Positions 46,930 to 58,349 of a DNA stretch of 64,000 nucleotides are shown here, in pieces. This DNA comes from Collinsella sp. AF23-2 (lineage in GTDB: Bacteria > Actinomycetota > Coriobacteriia > Coriobacteriales > Coriobacteriaceae): NCBI RefSeq assembly GCF_003459245.1, contig NZ_QRVG01000001.1:124001-188000 (forward strand), read 5' to 3'. Position numbers and translations under genes: made by a program. Within the stretch, counting starts at the first letter, position 1. Each line of letters opens with the position of its first letter. The notes under the pieces were generated by a model. That model searched no databases. It was given only the letters and a program-made list of their open reading frames with translations, and was not told the DNA's origin.

Positions 46930-49272
46930 CTATTTTGCCACTTTGGGCTTAAAGGTTCGCAGGCGCAGCGCATTGCTTACGACGCACACGCTCGACAGGC
47001 TCATGGCCGCAGCTCCAAACATCGGCGAGAGCTGCCATCCGGTGAGCGGGAAGAACACGCCCGCGGCGAGCGGAATGCCGATACCGTTGTAGAACAGTGC
47101 CCAGAACAGGTCCTGCTTGATGTTGCGGATCGTGGCGCGCGACAGCTCGATGGCGCGGGCGACGTCCATGAGGTCGCTGCGCATGAGCACCACGTCGGCG
47201 CCCTCCTTGGCGATGTCGGCGCCGGTGCCAATGGCAAGGCCCACGTCGGCGCGCGCCAGGGCGGGGGAGTCATTGATGCCGTCGCCCACCATGGCGACCT
47301 TGCCGCCCGCATCCTGCAGTTCGCGCACGTGGCGTTCCTTGTCGGCGGGGAGGACGTCGGCGATAACCTGTTCGCTGGTGAGTCCCACGCGGCGGGCGAT
47401 GGCCTCGGCCGTCACGCGGTTGTCGCCGGTGAGCATGCGCACGTCGACGCCGAGCTTGCGGAGCGCGGCGATGGCCTCGGCGCTCGTTTCTTTGACCTCG
47501 TCAGCCACGGCAATGGTGCCGGCAAGCTCGCCGTTCTTGGCAAAGAACAGCGGCGTCTTGCCCTCGGCAGCGAACTTCTCGGCAAGACCGGCGGGCACCT
47601 CCGCGCCCAGCTCGTTCATCAGGCGCACGTTGCCGGCTGCGATGACATTCTGCCCCTCGCGTGCCGTAACGCCTCGCCCGGGCACGGCGGCAAAGTCCTC
47701 GACCATGCGCGCGACGATTCCGCGCGACTCGCACTCGGCCATAATCGCCTCGGCCAGCGGGTGCTCGCTCGAGCGCTCCAGCGCGGCGGCCAGCTTGAGC
47801 AGCGCCTTTTCGCTCATGGCGGGCGAGCCGTCGGCGCGTGCGGCAACCACGATATCGGTCACGGCCGGCTTGCCGCGGGTGACGGTGCCCGTCTTGTCGA
47901 GCACGACGGTGCCCACGCTGCGCAGGTTCTCTAGCGCCTCGGCGCTCTTAAACAGAATGCCCATTTCGGCGCCCTTGCCGGTGCCCACCATAATGGCGAC
48001 GGGCGTGGCCAGACCCAGTGCGCACGGACAGCTGATCACCAGCACGGCCACGGCGGAGGTGAGCGCCTCGTTTATGCTGCCGGTCAGTGCCATCCACACC
48101 GCAAAGGTCACGGCCGAGATCACGAACACCACGGGCACGAACACGCCGGCGACCTTGTCGGCCATGCGGGCGATGGGCGCCTTGGTGGCGTTGGCGTCCT
48201 CGACGAGCTGGATGATCTTGGCGAGCGATGTCTCGGCACCCACCCGCGTGGCGCGGAAGGTAAACGAACCGGTGCGGTTGACGGTGGCGGCGTTGACGGT
48301 GTCGCCGGCGGTCTTTTCCACGGGGATGGACTCGCCGGTGAGCGCACTCTCGTCCACGGCCGAGCTGCCTTCGAGCACCACGCCATCGACGGGGATGGAC
48401 TCTCCGGGGCGCACGCGCAGGACCTGGCCGGGAAGGATGCTGTCGACGTCGACGGTGGTTTCGGTACCGTCGTCGGCAACGACGGTCGCGGTCTTGGGCG
48501 CCAGGTCGATCAGCGCCTCGATGGCGCCGCCGGTTTTGGACTTGCTGCGCGTCTCGAGGTATTTGCCCACGGTGACGAGCGACAGGATCGTGCCCGCACT
48601 CTCAAAATACAGGTTGTCCATGCCCGTCATCATGGCCTCGTGCACCTGACCTGTGGCCAGCTGGTCGGCCATGATAAACATGGCATAGAGCGACCAAGCG
48701 ATGGAGGCGGTGCCGCCGACGGCGATGAGAGCGTCCATGGTGGGCGCGCCGTGCACGAGTGATTTGAAGCCGTTGATAAAGTATGCGTCGTTGACGTAGA
48801 CGATGGGGATGAGCAGGACAAGCTCGGTGAGGGCGAGCGTCATGCTGTGGATGTGGTCCGTGCAGATGCCGGGCAGTGGCCAACCGAGCATGTGCCCCAT
48901 GCCTATGTAGAACAGCGGGATGAGGAAGGCGATCGAGACGATGAGGCGGGCGCGCATGGCAGAGGCGGCGGCCTCCAATTTTTTGGTGGGCGACTCCATG
49001 TGGGCGGCGCCGGACCTGACCTGCGTGTTGCCGCTTGAGCCGGCGGCACCGGTGCCCGCATCGACGGGTGAGGCCGAGTAGCCCGCACGGTCGACGGCGG
49101 TGCAGATATCGTCGGAGGTGACCTGCGCGGGGTCATAGTCGACCATCATGGAACCAGCGAGTAGGTTGACCGCGACGCTTTGGACGCCGTCGAGTTTGCT
49201 TACGGCGCGGTCCACGTGCGCCTGGCAGGCGGCGCATGTCATGCCGCCCACGTCGAACTTATCTTGAGCCAT
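46930..49272 (-). CDS. copA: Copper-exporting P1B-type ATPase
   Basis: The 780-residue membrane pump has one N-terminal metal-binding domain ([11 protein letters not shown] near residue 9), eight helices, the transport motif [13 protein letters not shown] near residue 430, phosphorylation site [12 protein letters not shown] near 473, and the [10 protein letters not shown] hinge near 665. The CPC motif and neighbouring copZ and csoR identify Cu(I) export. Between the metal-binding domain and helix 1 lies a Ser/Gly/Thr linker. The operon promoter with a CsoR-type operator is 50-80 nt upstream. Confidence 0.94.
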   Translation of the reverse strand: MAQDKFDVGGMTCAACQAHVDRAVSKLDGVQSVAVNLLAGSMMVDYDPAQVTSDDICTAVDRAGYSASPVDAGTGAAGSSGNTQVRSGAAHMESPTKKLEAAASAMRARLIVSIAFLIPLFYIGMGHMLGWPLPGICTDHIHSMTLALTELVLLIPIVYVNDAYFINGFKSLVHGAPTMDALIAVGGTASIAWSLYAMFIMADQLATGQVHEAMMTGMDNLYFESAGTILSLVTVGKYLETRSKSKTGGAIEALIDLAPKTATVVADDGTETTVDVDSILPGQVLRVRPGESIPVDGVVLEGSSAVDESALTGESIPVEKTAGDTVNAATVNRTGSFTFRATRVGAETSLAKIIQLVEDANATKAPIARMADKVAGVFVPVVFVISAVTFAVWMALTGSINEALTSAVAVLVISCPCALGLATPVAIMVGTGKGAEMGILFKSAEALENLRSVGTVVLDKTGTVTRGKPAVTDIVVAARADGSPAMSEKALLKLAAALERSSEHPLAEAIMAECESRGIVARMVEDFAAVPGRGVTAREGQNVIAAGNVRLMNELGAEVPAGLAEKFAAEGKTPLFFAKNGELAGTIAVADEVKETSAEAIAALRKLGVDVRMLTGDNRVTAEAIARRVGLTSEQVIADVLPADKERHVRELQDAGGKVAMVGDGINDSPALARADVGLAIGTGADIAKEGADVVLMRSDLMDVARAIELSRATIRNIKQDLFWALFYNGIGIPLAAGVFFPLTGWQLSPMFGAAAMSLSSVCVVSNALRLRTFKPKVAK

Positions 49273-49319
49273 GGCTTCTCCTTTCCGTGGTTCGGTGTTG
49301 GAATTGTTAACCTGCCGAT

Positions 49320-49350
49320 ACTATACACCCATACCCCCAGGGGGTGTCCA
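49320..49350 (-). promoter_or_regulatory. copA promoter with CsoR-type operator
   Basis: On the minus strand TGGACA (49345-49350) and TATAGT (49320-49325) flank a 19-bp spacer holding the palindrome ATACCCCCAGGGGGTGT (49331-49347). G/C-tract palindromes between promoter boxes are typical CsoR targets. Confidence 0.7.
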
Positions 49351-49423
49351 GTGGAGGTGAGAATGTATGACATTTCGCTACAGATGCGGGTGGCTGCTCA
49401 ATCGTTGGCAGCTCATGTCAAAC

Positions 49424-49560
49424 ATCTCGATCTGTAACATCTAGCGGGGAAAATGACCTCTAACTGTTTCAGATCGAGATTATGTTTTGCGATGTTTGAG
49501 TTCGTCTCAATCTGTAATGTGTAGACCCGGTTTTGTCTCGTAACTGTTACAGATTGAGAC
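49424..49560. repeat. TGTAAC palindrome array, two copies at 80-bp period
   Basis: Copies at 49424-49480 and 49504-49560, both 57 bp, starts 80 bp apart. The arms co-vary: ATCTCGAT with ATCGAGAT in the first, GTCTCAAT with ATTGAGAC in the second. The array lies between the divergent copA and helicase genes; nothing else is seen between 49561 and 49822. Confidence 0.9.
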
Positions 49561-49822
49561 AATCGGCCCCGACCGCCCCGTCATCTGTGGTTTACGTGGG
49601 GGCATGCGAAGCACGGGTATACTAACCCGCGGCGAATCTGCTCCATCGCTTAGAGCTGCTGCGTCTGGACGGCGCGTGATAGGGCTGCCAAAGCGATCGC
49701 CAGCGTGCTGAGCAACGTCCTCTCTGTGCGCACCTGTTTTTGTATGTATTAGCGCACTACCAAGCACGCCCGCGCGGCCGCATGCCGTGCTCATTGCGCG
49801 TGCAGATAAGGAACAACAACAT

Positions 49823-52093
<2,271 letters not shown>

Positions 52094-52126
52094 CACACGT
52101 GTCGCGCGGTAAGGCGAGATGAATTT

Positions 52127-52161
52127 GGACCCCGAGCAGACTATGCTCGGGGTCCTTTTTA
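52127..52161 (+). terminator. Terminator of the helicase gene
   Basis: GGACCCCGAGCA and TGCTCGGGGTCC pair around GACTA, followed by TTTTTAG. Confidence 0.93.
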
Positions 52162-52382
52162 GTGGGCGCAGTTTGAGGTGGGCCGGCTCCCTAACGAAAA
52201 TGCACGGAGACGGTCGCGGCAAGAGATGTGGGCTATCGGCTTAGTTGGAGATTCGCGTATGCGGGGTTCTGGCATCGACGGAGAACGTGAAACTCCCCAC
52301 TGACACGCGGCGGCTGCGGTGCCCGGGCGGATACGCCAGGGATTCCGCTCGCCGTCTGGCACCCCTGCTGCCATTTGGCTTT

Positions 52383-52418
52383 CACGCTCGCATTCTTTTG
52401 GATGTGAGCGTGTTTTTT
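52383..52418 (+). terminator. T-tailed hairpin 1 in the non-coding region
   Basis: CACGCTCGCAT and ATGTGAGCGTG pair with one G-T, followed by six T. Confidence 0.75.
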
Positions 52419-52424
52419 CACGGC

Positions 52425-52459
52425 ATGCACGGGTCCCCTCGGGTGCACCGTGCATTTTT
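52425..52459 (+). terminator. T-tailed hairpin 2 in the non-coding region
   Basis: ATGCACGG and CCGTGCAT pair around a loop that itself contains a small stem, followed by TTTTT. Confidence 0.65.
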
Positions 52460-52704
52460 GGGAGTATTCAGCAGGCCGGGGCGGCTGCATACGCACCGGA
52501 AGCGTCTTTTTGGGCCAGCGAGATCCTTCGACAGACTATTTGGGTTGGCGGACGGGGTCCGGCGCGGCGATATCACACGTTTCGCGTCGCGCCGGGCCCC
52601 AAAATGACGCCGATTGCGCGGCTTCCCCGATTCGCGGCGTCGCCGACGGGGACCGCGATGCTGAATACTCCGGTTTTTGCACGGTCCAAGCGGGGGTACG
52701 TTGG

Positions 52705-52731
52705 GACGGGAAGGGGTGCCCCCGTCTTTTT
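52705..52731 (+). terminator. T-tailed hairpin 3 in the non-coding region
   Basis: GACGGG and CCCGTC pair, followed by TTTTT; an overlapping GGGGGTAC/TGCCCCC pairing is also possible. Confidence 0.6.
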
Positions 52732-52929
52732 ATGCATGACGCAAGCGAAATTATGCAAGACAATAGGGCACCATGCACCGGATACCCAGATTGGGGGCGA
52801 CATGCGCCGCGATACGGGGTCGGGTGCCTCACCGGGAATAGCCACGAGGGTTACAAAACTATAGAGACATCCAAATATCGCCTAAAAACCGTTTATCGGA
52901 GAATAAATACCGTTCACCGGTCATAATGA

Positions 52930-52957
52930 TTGTTCTGGCTTTGGGCTTATCTACAAT
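52930..52957 (+). promoter_or_regulatory. Promoter of the alpha-glucoside PTS operon
   Basis: TTGTTC and TACAAT with a 16-bp spacer, about 140 nt before the EIIA start and just upstream of the candidate antiterminator hairpin. Confidence 0.5.
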
Positions 52958-52982
52958 AGGTCCCGTAAAAAGAAATGCGGAA

Positions 52983-53014
52983 GGTTACCGAGTCCCTCGG
53001 ACGTGGGCCTAACC
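52983..53014 (+). promoter_or_regulatory. Candidate ribonucleic antiterminator (RAT) site
   Basis: GGTTACCGAG begins and GGCCTAACC ends a hairpin with GGTTA/TAACC and CCGAG/CTCGG pairing. It lies in the 5' leader of an operon that encodes a BglG-type RNA-binding antiterminator. The sequence is only partly like the LicT/SacT RAT consensus, and no overlapping T-tailed terminator is obvious, so this is tentative. Confidence 0.4.
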
Positions 53015-53094
53015 AAAGTCTTTGAACGGGTGTGTCTCTATGGATGCATTCGCTTGATTTTGGTTGGGCTATATTTATGAAGGGACATGCCACC

Positions 53095-53607
53095 ATGGGT
53101 TTCTTTTCTCGCCTGATGGGCGGTTCGGATGAGCAGAAGACTGCATCTTCCGAGTTCGAAATCCTCGCTCCCGTTTCCGGCGAGCTTGTTCATCTGGAAA
53201 AAACCAATGACCCCGCTTTTAGCAGCCGCGCCGTGGGCGATGGCGTTGCCGTGGTTCCCCAAGAGGGAACGGTGTGCGCTCCTGTTTCCGGCACCGTCGC
53301 GGCGTTGTTTCCGACTGAGCACGCGCTGGGCATCATGTCCGACGACAGCTCTGCTCAGGTGATGCTGCATATCGGAATCGACACTGTTAAACTTGAGGGC
53401 AAGGGCTTCCATGCGCTTGTTGCTCAGGGTGACCATGTCGACGCGGGCCAGCCCCTCGTCGAGGTCGATTTCGACGCGGTCCGCGCCGCCGGCTTCGATC
53501 CCACGGTCTTCGTTATCGTGTGCGAGCGTTCGGAGAACTCGACTCTTCGTGAGCACGCTTCCGGCCCTGTTGCTGTTAAAGAGCCTGTCGTCTGGCTTTC
53601 CGAGTAA
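53095..53607 (+). CDS. PTS EIIA component, glucose family
   Basis: The 170-residue cytosolic protein is a single EIIA-Glc-type domain. The phosphorylated His is His92 in LHIGIDTVKLEGKGF, and the accessory His is His76 in PTEHALGI; APVSGELVHLEKTNDPAFSS near residue 25 is the usual start. It receives phosphate from HPr and passes it to the EIIB domain of the PTS protein encoded two genes downstream, and possibly to the MurP-type EIIBC, which lacks its own EIIA. ATG 53095 follows AAGGGACATGCCACC; upstream ATGs at 53041 and 53077 are less likely. Confidence 0.9.
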   Translation: MGFFSRLMGGSDEQKTASSEFEILAPVSGELVHLEKTNDPAFSSRAVGDGVAVVPQEGTVCAPVSGTVAALFPTEHALGIMSDDSSAQVMLHIGIDTVKLEGKGFHALVAQGDHVDAGQPLVEVDFDAVRAAGFDPTVFVIVCERSENSTLREHASGPVAVKEPVVWLSE

Positions 53608-53613
53608 ATTCTT

Positions 53614-54480
53614 GTGGTGGGTACCGTGGTTATCAAGCGAGTTTTCAACAATAACGTCGCAATGGTCACTTCGGACGATGGCTCCGAGCTCATTGTCATC
53701 GGTCGAGGCCTCTGCTTTGGCCGTCATGCCGGCGACGCTGTCGATGAAGCATCGGTCGAAAAGACCTATGCACTGCAGGAGGGCACTTCTCAGGATTCGC
53801 GTACGATTGACCGCTTGGCACATCTTTTGGAGTCCATTCCCACCGTCAACCTCGTGATTGCCGAGGACATTGTTCAGATGCTCCGTCGAGAGCTCAATGT
53901 TGATGTCAACGACAAGATTCTCATTGCTCTTGCAGACCATATCAGCCTTGCTTTGGAGCGTGAGCGCAAGGGCGTCTCCTGTGAGAATCCGTTGCTGCTC
54001 GAGATCCAGCAGTTCTATCGCAAGGAGTATGCGCTTGCGGGCCGTGCGCTGCAGATTATCAAGGAGTATATGGGCTTCCAGATGAGCGAAGAAGAGCAGG
54101 GTTTTATCACGCTGCATATCGTCAACGCCACCATGCCGCAACGCTCCGACCGTCTTATCATCTCGGTCCAGCTTGTTCGCGACGTGCTCGCGATTGTTTC
54201 CGAGCGCTATGCCACGACCCTCGATGACACCTCGCTGCCTTATGAACGCTTCGTTCGTCACCTGCAGTTTTTCGCACAGCGGGCGCTCGATCCTGCGGCC
54301 GGGCAAATCAATGGCGACGCGCTGTTCCGAATCGATGAAACGGCGTATCCGTGCGCATTCTCGTGCGCGGAGTCAATTGCCGACCACTTAGCGTCTACCT
54401 ATAACGTTGTCGTTACCGATGCCGAGAAGAGCTATCTCGCGTATCACATTGTTAACCTGCTTGGAGAACCTGGTCTCTAG
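53614..54480 (+). CDS. BglG/LicT-family transcription antiterminator
   Basis: The protein, 288 residues from GTG 53614, has an N-terminal RNA-binding CAT domain (VIKRVFNNNVAMV near residue 6) and two PTS regulation domains. Their phosphorylatable histidines are seen in DRLAHLL, ALADHISLALE, ITLHIVNA, VRHLQFF and LAYHIVNL. Phosphorylation by HPr and the EIIB lets it sense sugar uptake and block premature termination in the operon leader. The start is uncertain: GTG 53626 would give the usual MVIKRVFNNN beginning. It lies 6 nt after EIIA. Confidence 0.88.
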   Translation: MVGTVVIKRVFNNNVAMVTSDDGSELIVIGRGLCFGRHAGDAVDEASVEKTYALQEGTSQDSRTIDRLAHLLESIPTVNLVIAEDIVQMLRRELNVDVNDKILIALADHISLALERERKGVSCENPLLLEIQQFYRKEYALAGRALQIIKEYMGFQMSEEEQGFITLHIVNATMPQRSDRLIISVQLVRDVLAIVSERYATTLDDTSLPYERFVRHLQFFAQRALDPAAGQINGDALFRIDETAYPCAFSCAESIADHLASTYNVVVTDAEKSYLAYHIVNLLGEPGL

Positions 54481-54579
54481 GCATAACGTGCCCACACATC
54501 GATTGATATAAGGCAGGGCTTATGGCCTTGTCCAGGGCACATCTGTCTCAATTTGCGGAAAAGGAAGGGGAGTACCGCT

Positions 54580-56196
54580 ATGACCGCAAAAAAGAAGTTC
54601 AATTTCAAAGCGCCGTTGGAGGTGTTCGCGAAGTCAATCGTTCAGCCGATGATGTATCTCTCGGTTGCCGGCATTCTGCTCATCGTGGGCATTATTCTGA
54701 CCAACAAGACCATCTGCGCCGTGATCCCTGTGCTGGGCTCCGGTCCGTTCCAGCTTGTGGGCGCCGTTGTCTATCAGTCGCTGATGTTTATCATCAACAA
54801 CCTCTCGATTCTGTTCTGCGTGGGCATCGCCGGCGCCATGGCAAAGAAGAACAAGGGCCATGCTTCGCTGATCGCCCTGATGTCGTTCTTCCTGTTCCTG
54901 CAGGCTAACAACATCGTGCTCAACGCCACCGGCTCTCTTGCCGAAGCGAGCGGCATGCTCGGCCTTACCGGAACCGGCCAGAGCACCGTTATGGGCATTC
55001 AGGTGCTCGATACCGGCGTGTTTGGCGGCATCATTCTTGGTTGCATCACCGGTGCCGTGTTCAACAAGTACTCGAACAAGCAGTTCCCCATTGCTCTTTC
55101 GATGTTCTCGGGCGTTCGCTTCCCGTTCCTGATCATGATCATCATTTCCTGGATCATGGGCGCTGGCTTCTGCATCGTTTGGCCTCCGGTTCAGGGTACC
55201 ATCTCCTCCGTTGCCGGCATCATTAAGGAGTCGGGCAACATCGGTCTGTTTATCTACGGCATGCTCAACAAGCTGCTCGTTCCCACCGGTCTGCACCACC
55301 TCATCTACACCCCGTTCCAGTTCTCCGATGTGGGCGGCACCCTTACGCTGGGCGATCAGGTTATCGCCGGCGCCTATCCCATCCGTGTCGCCGAGATGGC
55401 AATGACGGGCCAGCCCTTCTCCGATAGCACCTATTTCAACAGCTACACCTTCAACAACCTGTGGCCCTACATCGGTATCGGTCTCGCCTTTATCTTCACC
55501 GCTTACAAGGGGAACAAGGATAAGACCAAGGCCGTTATCATCCCGCTGATCATCACCGCCGTGCTCTCCTGTGTCACCGAGCCCATGGACTTCCTCTTTG
55601 TCTTTGCCGCTCCCGTGCTCTTTGTCGTTCACTCGATTCTTTCCGGTATCTTCCTGGTTCTGCTCAAGGTCCTCTCCGTGCCCGCTTCGACTGCAGGCGG
55701 CATCATCAACATCGTGGTTTCCAACCTGGTCCTCGGTGTCGACAAGACCAACTGGCCGGTTATGCTGGTGCTTGGAGTCGTCAACGCCGCTCTGTACTTC
55801 TTCCTCTTCACCTTCCTTATTAAGAAGCTCAACCTCCACACGCCTGGTCGCGAGGAAGAGTCCGAGCTTGCTGAGTCCGTTGCCGAGGGCGAGGCCGCCG
55901 CGTCTGTCGCGGTGAAGCAGGGCGCTGTTGCCGCGGCCCCCGCAGAGGGCGTCGATGCAGGCATCGCCGACCTGGTCGCAGGTCTTGGCGGCAAGGACAA
56001 CATCGAGGAGCTCGAGAACTGCTTTACGCGTCTTCGCGTGAACGTTAAGAACCCGGACCTCATCAATGAGGACCTCATCAACCACGTGCCCAACAGCGGC
56101 ATCAACCGCAACGGCAACAATATCCAGATCATCTTTGGCATGAAGGTCGCCGAGATGCGCGACAAGGTCGAAAACGCAATTGAGAAGGAGCAGTAA
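54580..56196 (+). CDS. PTS EIICB transporter, alpha-glucoside/maltose type
   Basis: The 538-residue protein has an EIIC membrane domain with about ten helices (residues 20-425), an acidic/Ala-rich linker, and a C-terminal EIIB domain with phospho-Cys in LENCFTRLRVNV near residue 482. The C-B order and the VPTGLHHLIYTPFQF segment match MalX/GlvC/AglA-type transporters for maltose and related alpha-glucosides. The next gene encodes the matching GH4 hydrolase. ATG 54580 has AAGGAAGGGGAG upstream. Confidence 0.9.
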   Translation: MTAKKKFNFKAPLEVFAKSIVQPMMYLSVAGILLIVGIILTNKTICAVIPVLGSGPFQLVGAVVYQSLMFIINNLSILFCVGIAGAMAKKNKGHASLIALMSFFLFLQANNIVLNATGSLAEASGMLGLTGTGQSTVMGIQVLDTGVFGGIILGCITGAVFNKYSNKQFPIALSMFSGVRFPFLIMIIISWIMGAGFCIVWPPVQGTISSVAGIIKESGNIGLFIYGMLNKLLVPTGLHHLIYTPFQFSDVGGTLTLGDQVIAGAYPIRVAEMAMTGQPFSDSTYFNSYTFNNLWPYIGIGLAFIFTAYKGNKDKTKAVIIPLIITAVLSCVTEPMDFLFVFAAPVLFVVHSILSGIFLVLLKVLSVPASTAGGIINIVVSNLVLGVDKTNWPVMLVLGVVNAALYFFLFTFLIKKLNLHTPGREEESELAESVAEGEAAASVAVKQGAVAAAPAEGVDAGIADLVAGLGGKDNIEELENCFTRLRVNVKNPDLINEDLINHVPNSGINRNGNNIQIIFGMKVAEMRDKVENAIEKEQ

Positions 56197-56199
56197 ACA

Positions 56200-57582
56200 A
56201 TGATCATTACTCTGTGTGGTGGCGGATCCACCTTTACCCCCGGCATCGTCAAGTCCATCGCTCTGCGCAAGGACGAGCTCGACGTTGACGAGATTCGTCT
56301 GTACGACATCAACGAGGAGCGCCAGCGCAAGATCGGCGTGCTCGTGGACTGGATTTTGCACGAGGACCTCGGCCTGGACATCAAGCTCACGGTGACCACC
56401 GACAAGGAGACTGCCTTTACGGACGCGAGCTTCGTGTTTGCCCAGATGCGCGTGGGCGGCTATGCCATGCGCGAGCAGGACGAGAAGATTCCGCTGCGTC
56501 ACGGCTGCGTGGGCCAGGAGACTTGCGGCTGCGGCGGCCTTGCCTACGGCATGCGCACCATCTTCCCCATGGTCGAGCTGATCGATGACGTCGAGAAGTA
56601 CGCCAAGAAGGACTACTGGATTCTCAACTACTCCAACCCCGCTGCCATCGTGTCCGAGGGCTGCCGCGTGCTGCGTCCCAACGCTCGCATCATCAACATC
56701 TGCGACATGCCGATCGCGATCATCGACGTGGTTTGCGCCGCGCTCGATATCGACAAGAAGGATGTCGAGTACGATTACTTTGGCCTCAACCACTTTGGTT
56801 GGTTCACCTCGATCCGCCACAAGGGCGAGGAGGTGCTCCCGCAGCTGCGCGAGTACATCAAGGAGCACGAGATTCTGCTGCCCGATTCGTACCTCAAGGG
56901 CATGGGCTCGCTGATGTCCAAGAAGCCCGAGGAGGCCACCGACGAGCACCCCGAGCAGAACCGCCACACCAAGGGCAGCTGGTACTACGTCTGGAAGGGC
57001 GAGTACGAGATCATGGAGTGCTTCCCGGAGTACCTGCCCAACACGTATCTGAACTACTACCTGCAGCAGAAGGAGTTCGTCGAGCATTCCAACCCCGAGC
57101 GCACCCGTGCTAACGAGGTCGAGGAGACGCGCGAGAAGAACCTCTTCGACGGCATCGACCACTACGAGAAGACGGGTGAGATCGACGAGAGCACGTTCTA
57201 TGCGGGCAGCCACGGCGACTGGATTGCCGACCTGGCTATCGCTCTGAAGAACGACACCAAGCAGCGCTTCCTGGTCATTTGCGAGAACAAGGGCGCTATC
57301 CCCAACATGCCCTACGACGCCATGGTCGAGCTGCCTGCCTACATTGGCAAGAACGGCCCAGAGGTCATCAGCCGCGACAACATCCCGCTGTTCCAGCAGG
57401 GCCTCATGATGCAGCAGCTGAACTCCGAGAAGCTCGTGGTCGAGGCCACGATCGAGGGTTCGTACGAGAAAGCGCTCAAGGCCTTTACGCTCAACAAGAC
57501 CGTGCCGTCGATGAAGGTCGCCAAGGAAGTTCTCGACGACATGATCGAGGCCAACAAGGACTTCTGGCCCGAGCTTAAGTAA
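56200..57582 (+). CDS. 6-phospho-alpha-glucosidase, GH4 family
   Basis: The 460-residue enzyme hydrolyses phosphorylated alpha-glucosides made by the upstream PTS, using NAD and a divalent metal in an oxidation-elimination mechanism. Features are the NAD-binding start ITLCGGGSTFTPG, NYSNPAAIVSEGC near residue 143, the metal-site NICDMPIAI near 166 with its Cys, and GLNHFGWF near 197 with the second metal ligand. These match GlvA/MalH enzymes. It starts 3 nt after the EIICB stop, so the two proteins are made together. The exact sugar (maltose-6'-phosphate or an isomer) cannot be told. Confidence 0.92.
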   Translation: MIITLCGGGSTFTPGIVKSIALRKDELDVDEIRLYDINEERQRKIGVLVDWILHEDLGLDIKLTVTTDKETAFTDASFVFAQMRVGGYAMREQDEKIPLRHGCVGQETCGCGGLAYGMRTIFPMVELIDDVEKYAKKDYWILNYSNPAAIVSEGCRVLRPNARIINICDMPIAIIDVVCAALDIDKKDVEYDYFGLNHFGWFTSIRHKGEEVLPQLREYIKEHEILLPDSYLKGMGSLMSKKPEEATDEHPEQNRHTKGSWYYVWKGEYEIMECFPEYLPNTYLNYYLQQKEFVEHSNPERTRANEVEETREKNLFDGIDHYEKTGEIDESTFYAGSHGDWIADLAIALKNDTKQRFLVICENKGAIPNMPYDAMVELPAYIGKNGPEVISRDNIPLFQQGLMMQQLNSEKLVVEATIEGSYEKALKAFTLNKTVPSMKVAKEVLDDMIEANKDFWPELK

Positions 57583-57631
57583 TGACAGAAGGTCGCCGGC
57601 GCAAAAGAGTCACTGACCACATAACTTGAAC

Positions 57632-57667
57632 AATGCCCCGTTCGTGCACTTGCGCGGACGGGGCATT
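57632..57667 (+). terminator. Hairpin after the alpha-glucoside operon
   Basis: AATGCCCCG and CGGGGCATT pair strongly, but only GCCGTTTCG follows, so this may be an RNA 3'-end stabiliser rather than a full terminator. Confidence 0.5.
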
Positions 57668-57690
57668 GCCGTTTCGCGCAAAGGGCTGAT

Positions 57691-57912
57691 ATGGGGGATG
57701 GGCAGCGCCGTCGCGTCGAGATTGCCCGAGCCCAGCTGTGCCCGGGCGGTGCGGTGATTCTGGACGAGCCCTTTACCGGCCTGGATGTCGCCGCGCGCGA
57801 TACGACGGCCGAGGTCGTGCTCGACCTCCTCGATGACCGCACACTCCTGTTCGCCACACACGACGCCTCCGACGCTCAGGCCCTCGATATCTCGGACATC
57901 ATCACGCTCTAA
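57691..57912 (+). pseudogene. ABC ATPase, C-terminal remnant
   Basis: The 73-residue frame begins at the ABC signature region (GDGQRRRVEIARAQL), continues with Walker B VILDEPFTGLDV and the switch His in LLFATHDASDAQA, and ends normally. The Walker A half is absent and nothing like it is found upstream in any frame, where the alpha-glucoside operon ends. It is the 3' piece of a transporter ATPase left after a deletion. Confidence 0.75.
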
Positions 57913-57968
57913 ATACTAACTCAGCAACAAAATGATCCGTTTTCCTCCGTCCCCATGGGGTCGGGTGT

Positions 57969-58013
57969 GGTATTCTATCTGCGGGGTAATACTTAGGAAT
58001 ACCAAGTAATACC
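57969..58013. promoter_or_regulatory. GGTATT operator cluster upstream of antitoxin gene
   Basis: GGTATTC (57969-57975), GGTAATAC (57985-57992), GAATACC (57997-58003) and GTAATACC (58006-58013) form alternating half-sites about 10-20 bp apart. The arrangement fits an autoregulated RelB/DinJ operator; TATTCT-like boxes overlap it. Confidence 0.5.
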
Positions 58014-58127
58014 AACGCCGCAGAAACAAACTCCGGATGCGGGCCAATCGGGTTGCCTTCACAGCCCGTCGCCCAGCCGCGTGGCCCGCATCTATCCGCA
58101 CCACCGTCGTTTCAAAAAGGAAGCGCC

Positions 58128-58349
58128 ATGGCAGAACACATGACCCCGGTTGTCGCGAAGGTCTTGCCCGAGGAGAAGGCAGCCTTCGCGGCGGCAACCC
58201 AGCTCGTGGGCACCACGCCGTCCAACGCCATCCGCATGTTTATCGCCGCGTTCAATCGTTGCGGCACCTTTCCGTTCGACATCTCGCCCAACGGGGCCTT
58301 CGGCAAAGACTGTCCCCAACAACTAGTCGTTGAAGAACGTCCCCAATGA
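58128..58349 (+). CDS. Orphan DinJ/RelB-type antitoxin
   Basis: The 73-residue protein resembles ribbon-helix-helix antitoxins: a beta strand start VVAKVLPEEKAAFAA, then TPSNAIRMFIAAFNRCGTFPFDI, the typical DinJ core. No toxin gene follows; a CPBP protease gene comes next. From about residue 60 (GKDCPQQLVVEERPQ) the coding sequence is made of the GGGGAC-family palindrome, so the original C-terminus, which would grip the toxin, has been replaced. AAAAAGGAAGCGCC precedes the ATG. It may survive as a DNA-binding regulator only. Confidence 0.7.
   Translation: MAEHMTPVVAKVLPEEKAAFAAATQLVGTTPSNAIRMFIAAFNRCGTFPFDISPNGAFGKDCPQQLVVEERPQ

Larger units (their letters stand above)
52162..52929. other. 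Structured non-coding region with several terminator-like hairpins
   Basis: No reading frame here has a credible start and composition. Strong hairpins include GGTGCC/GGCACC near 52317-52368, two tandem T-tailed hairpins at 52383-52459, CCGGCGCG/CGCGCCGG at 52559-52595 and another T-tailed hairpin at 52705-52731. The pattern suggests one or more small RNA genes ending at these terminators. No tmRNA, RNase P, 6S, SRP or known riboswitch signature was recognised. Confidence 0.45.

Noticed and set aside
52240..52380. Possible cobalamin or other riboswitch after the helicase
   Set aside because: Short fragments resemble riboswitch boxes, but the order and pairing do not fit any class I know, and no matching gene follows.
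52245..52926. Overlapping frames of 120-181 codons in the structured gap
   Set aside because: They cross strong hairpins and T-tailed terminators, lack ribosome sites and have no sensible composition.
54634..57213. 859-codon open frame antisense to the alpha-glucoside PTS and GH4 genes
   Set aside because: It spans two real genes on the opposite strand and shows only mirrored composition.
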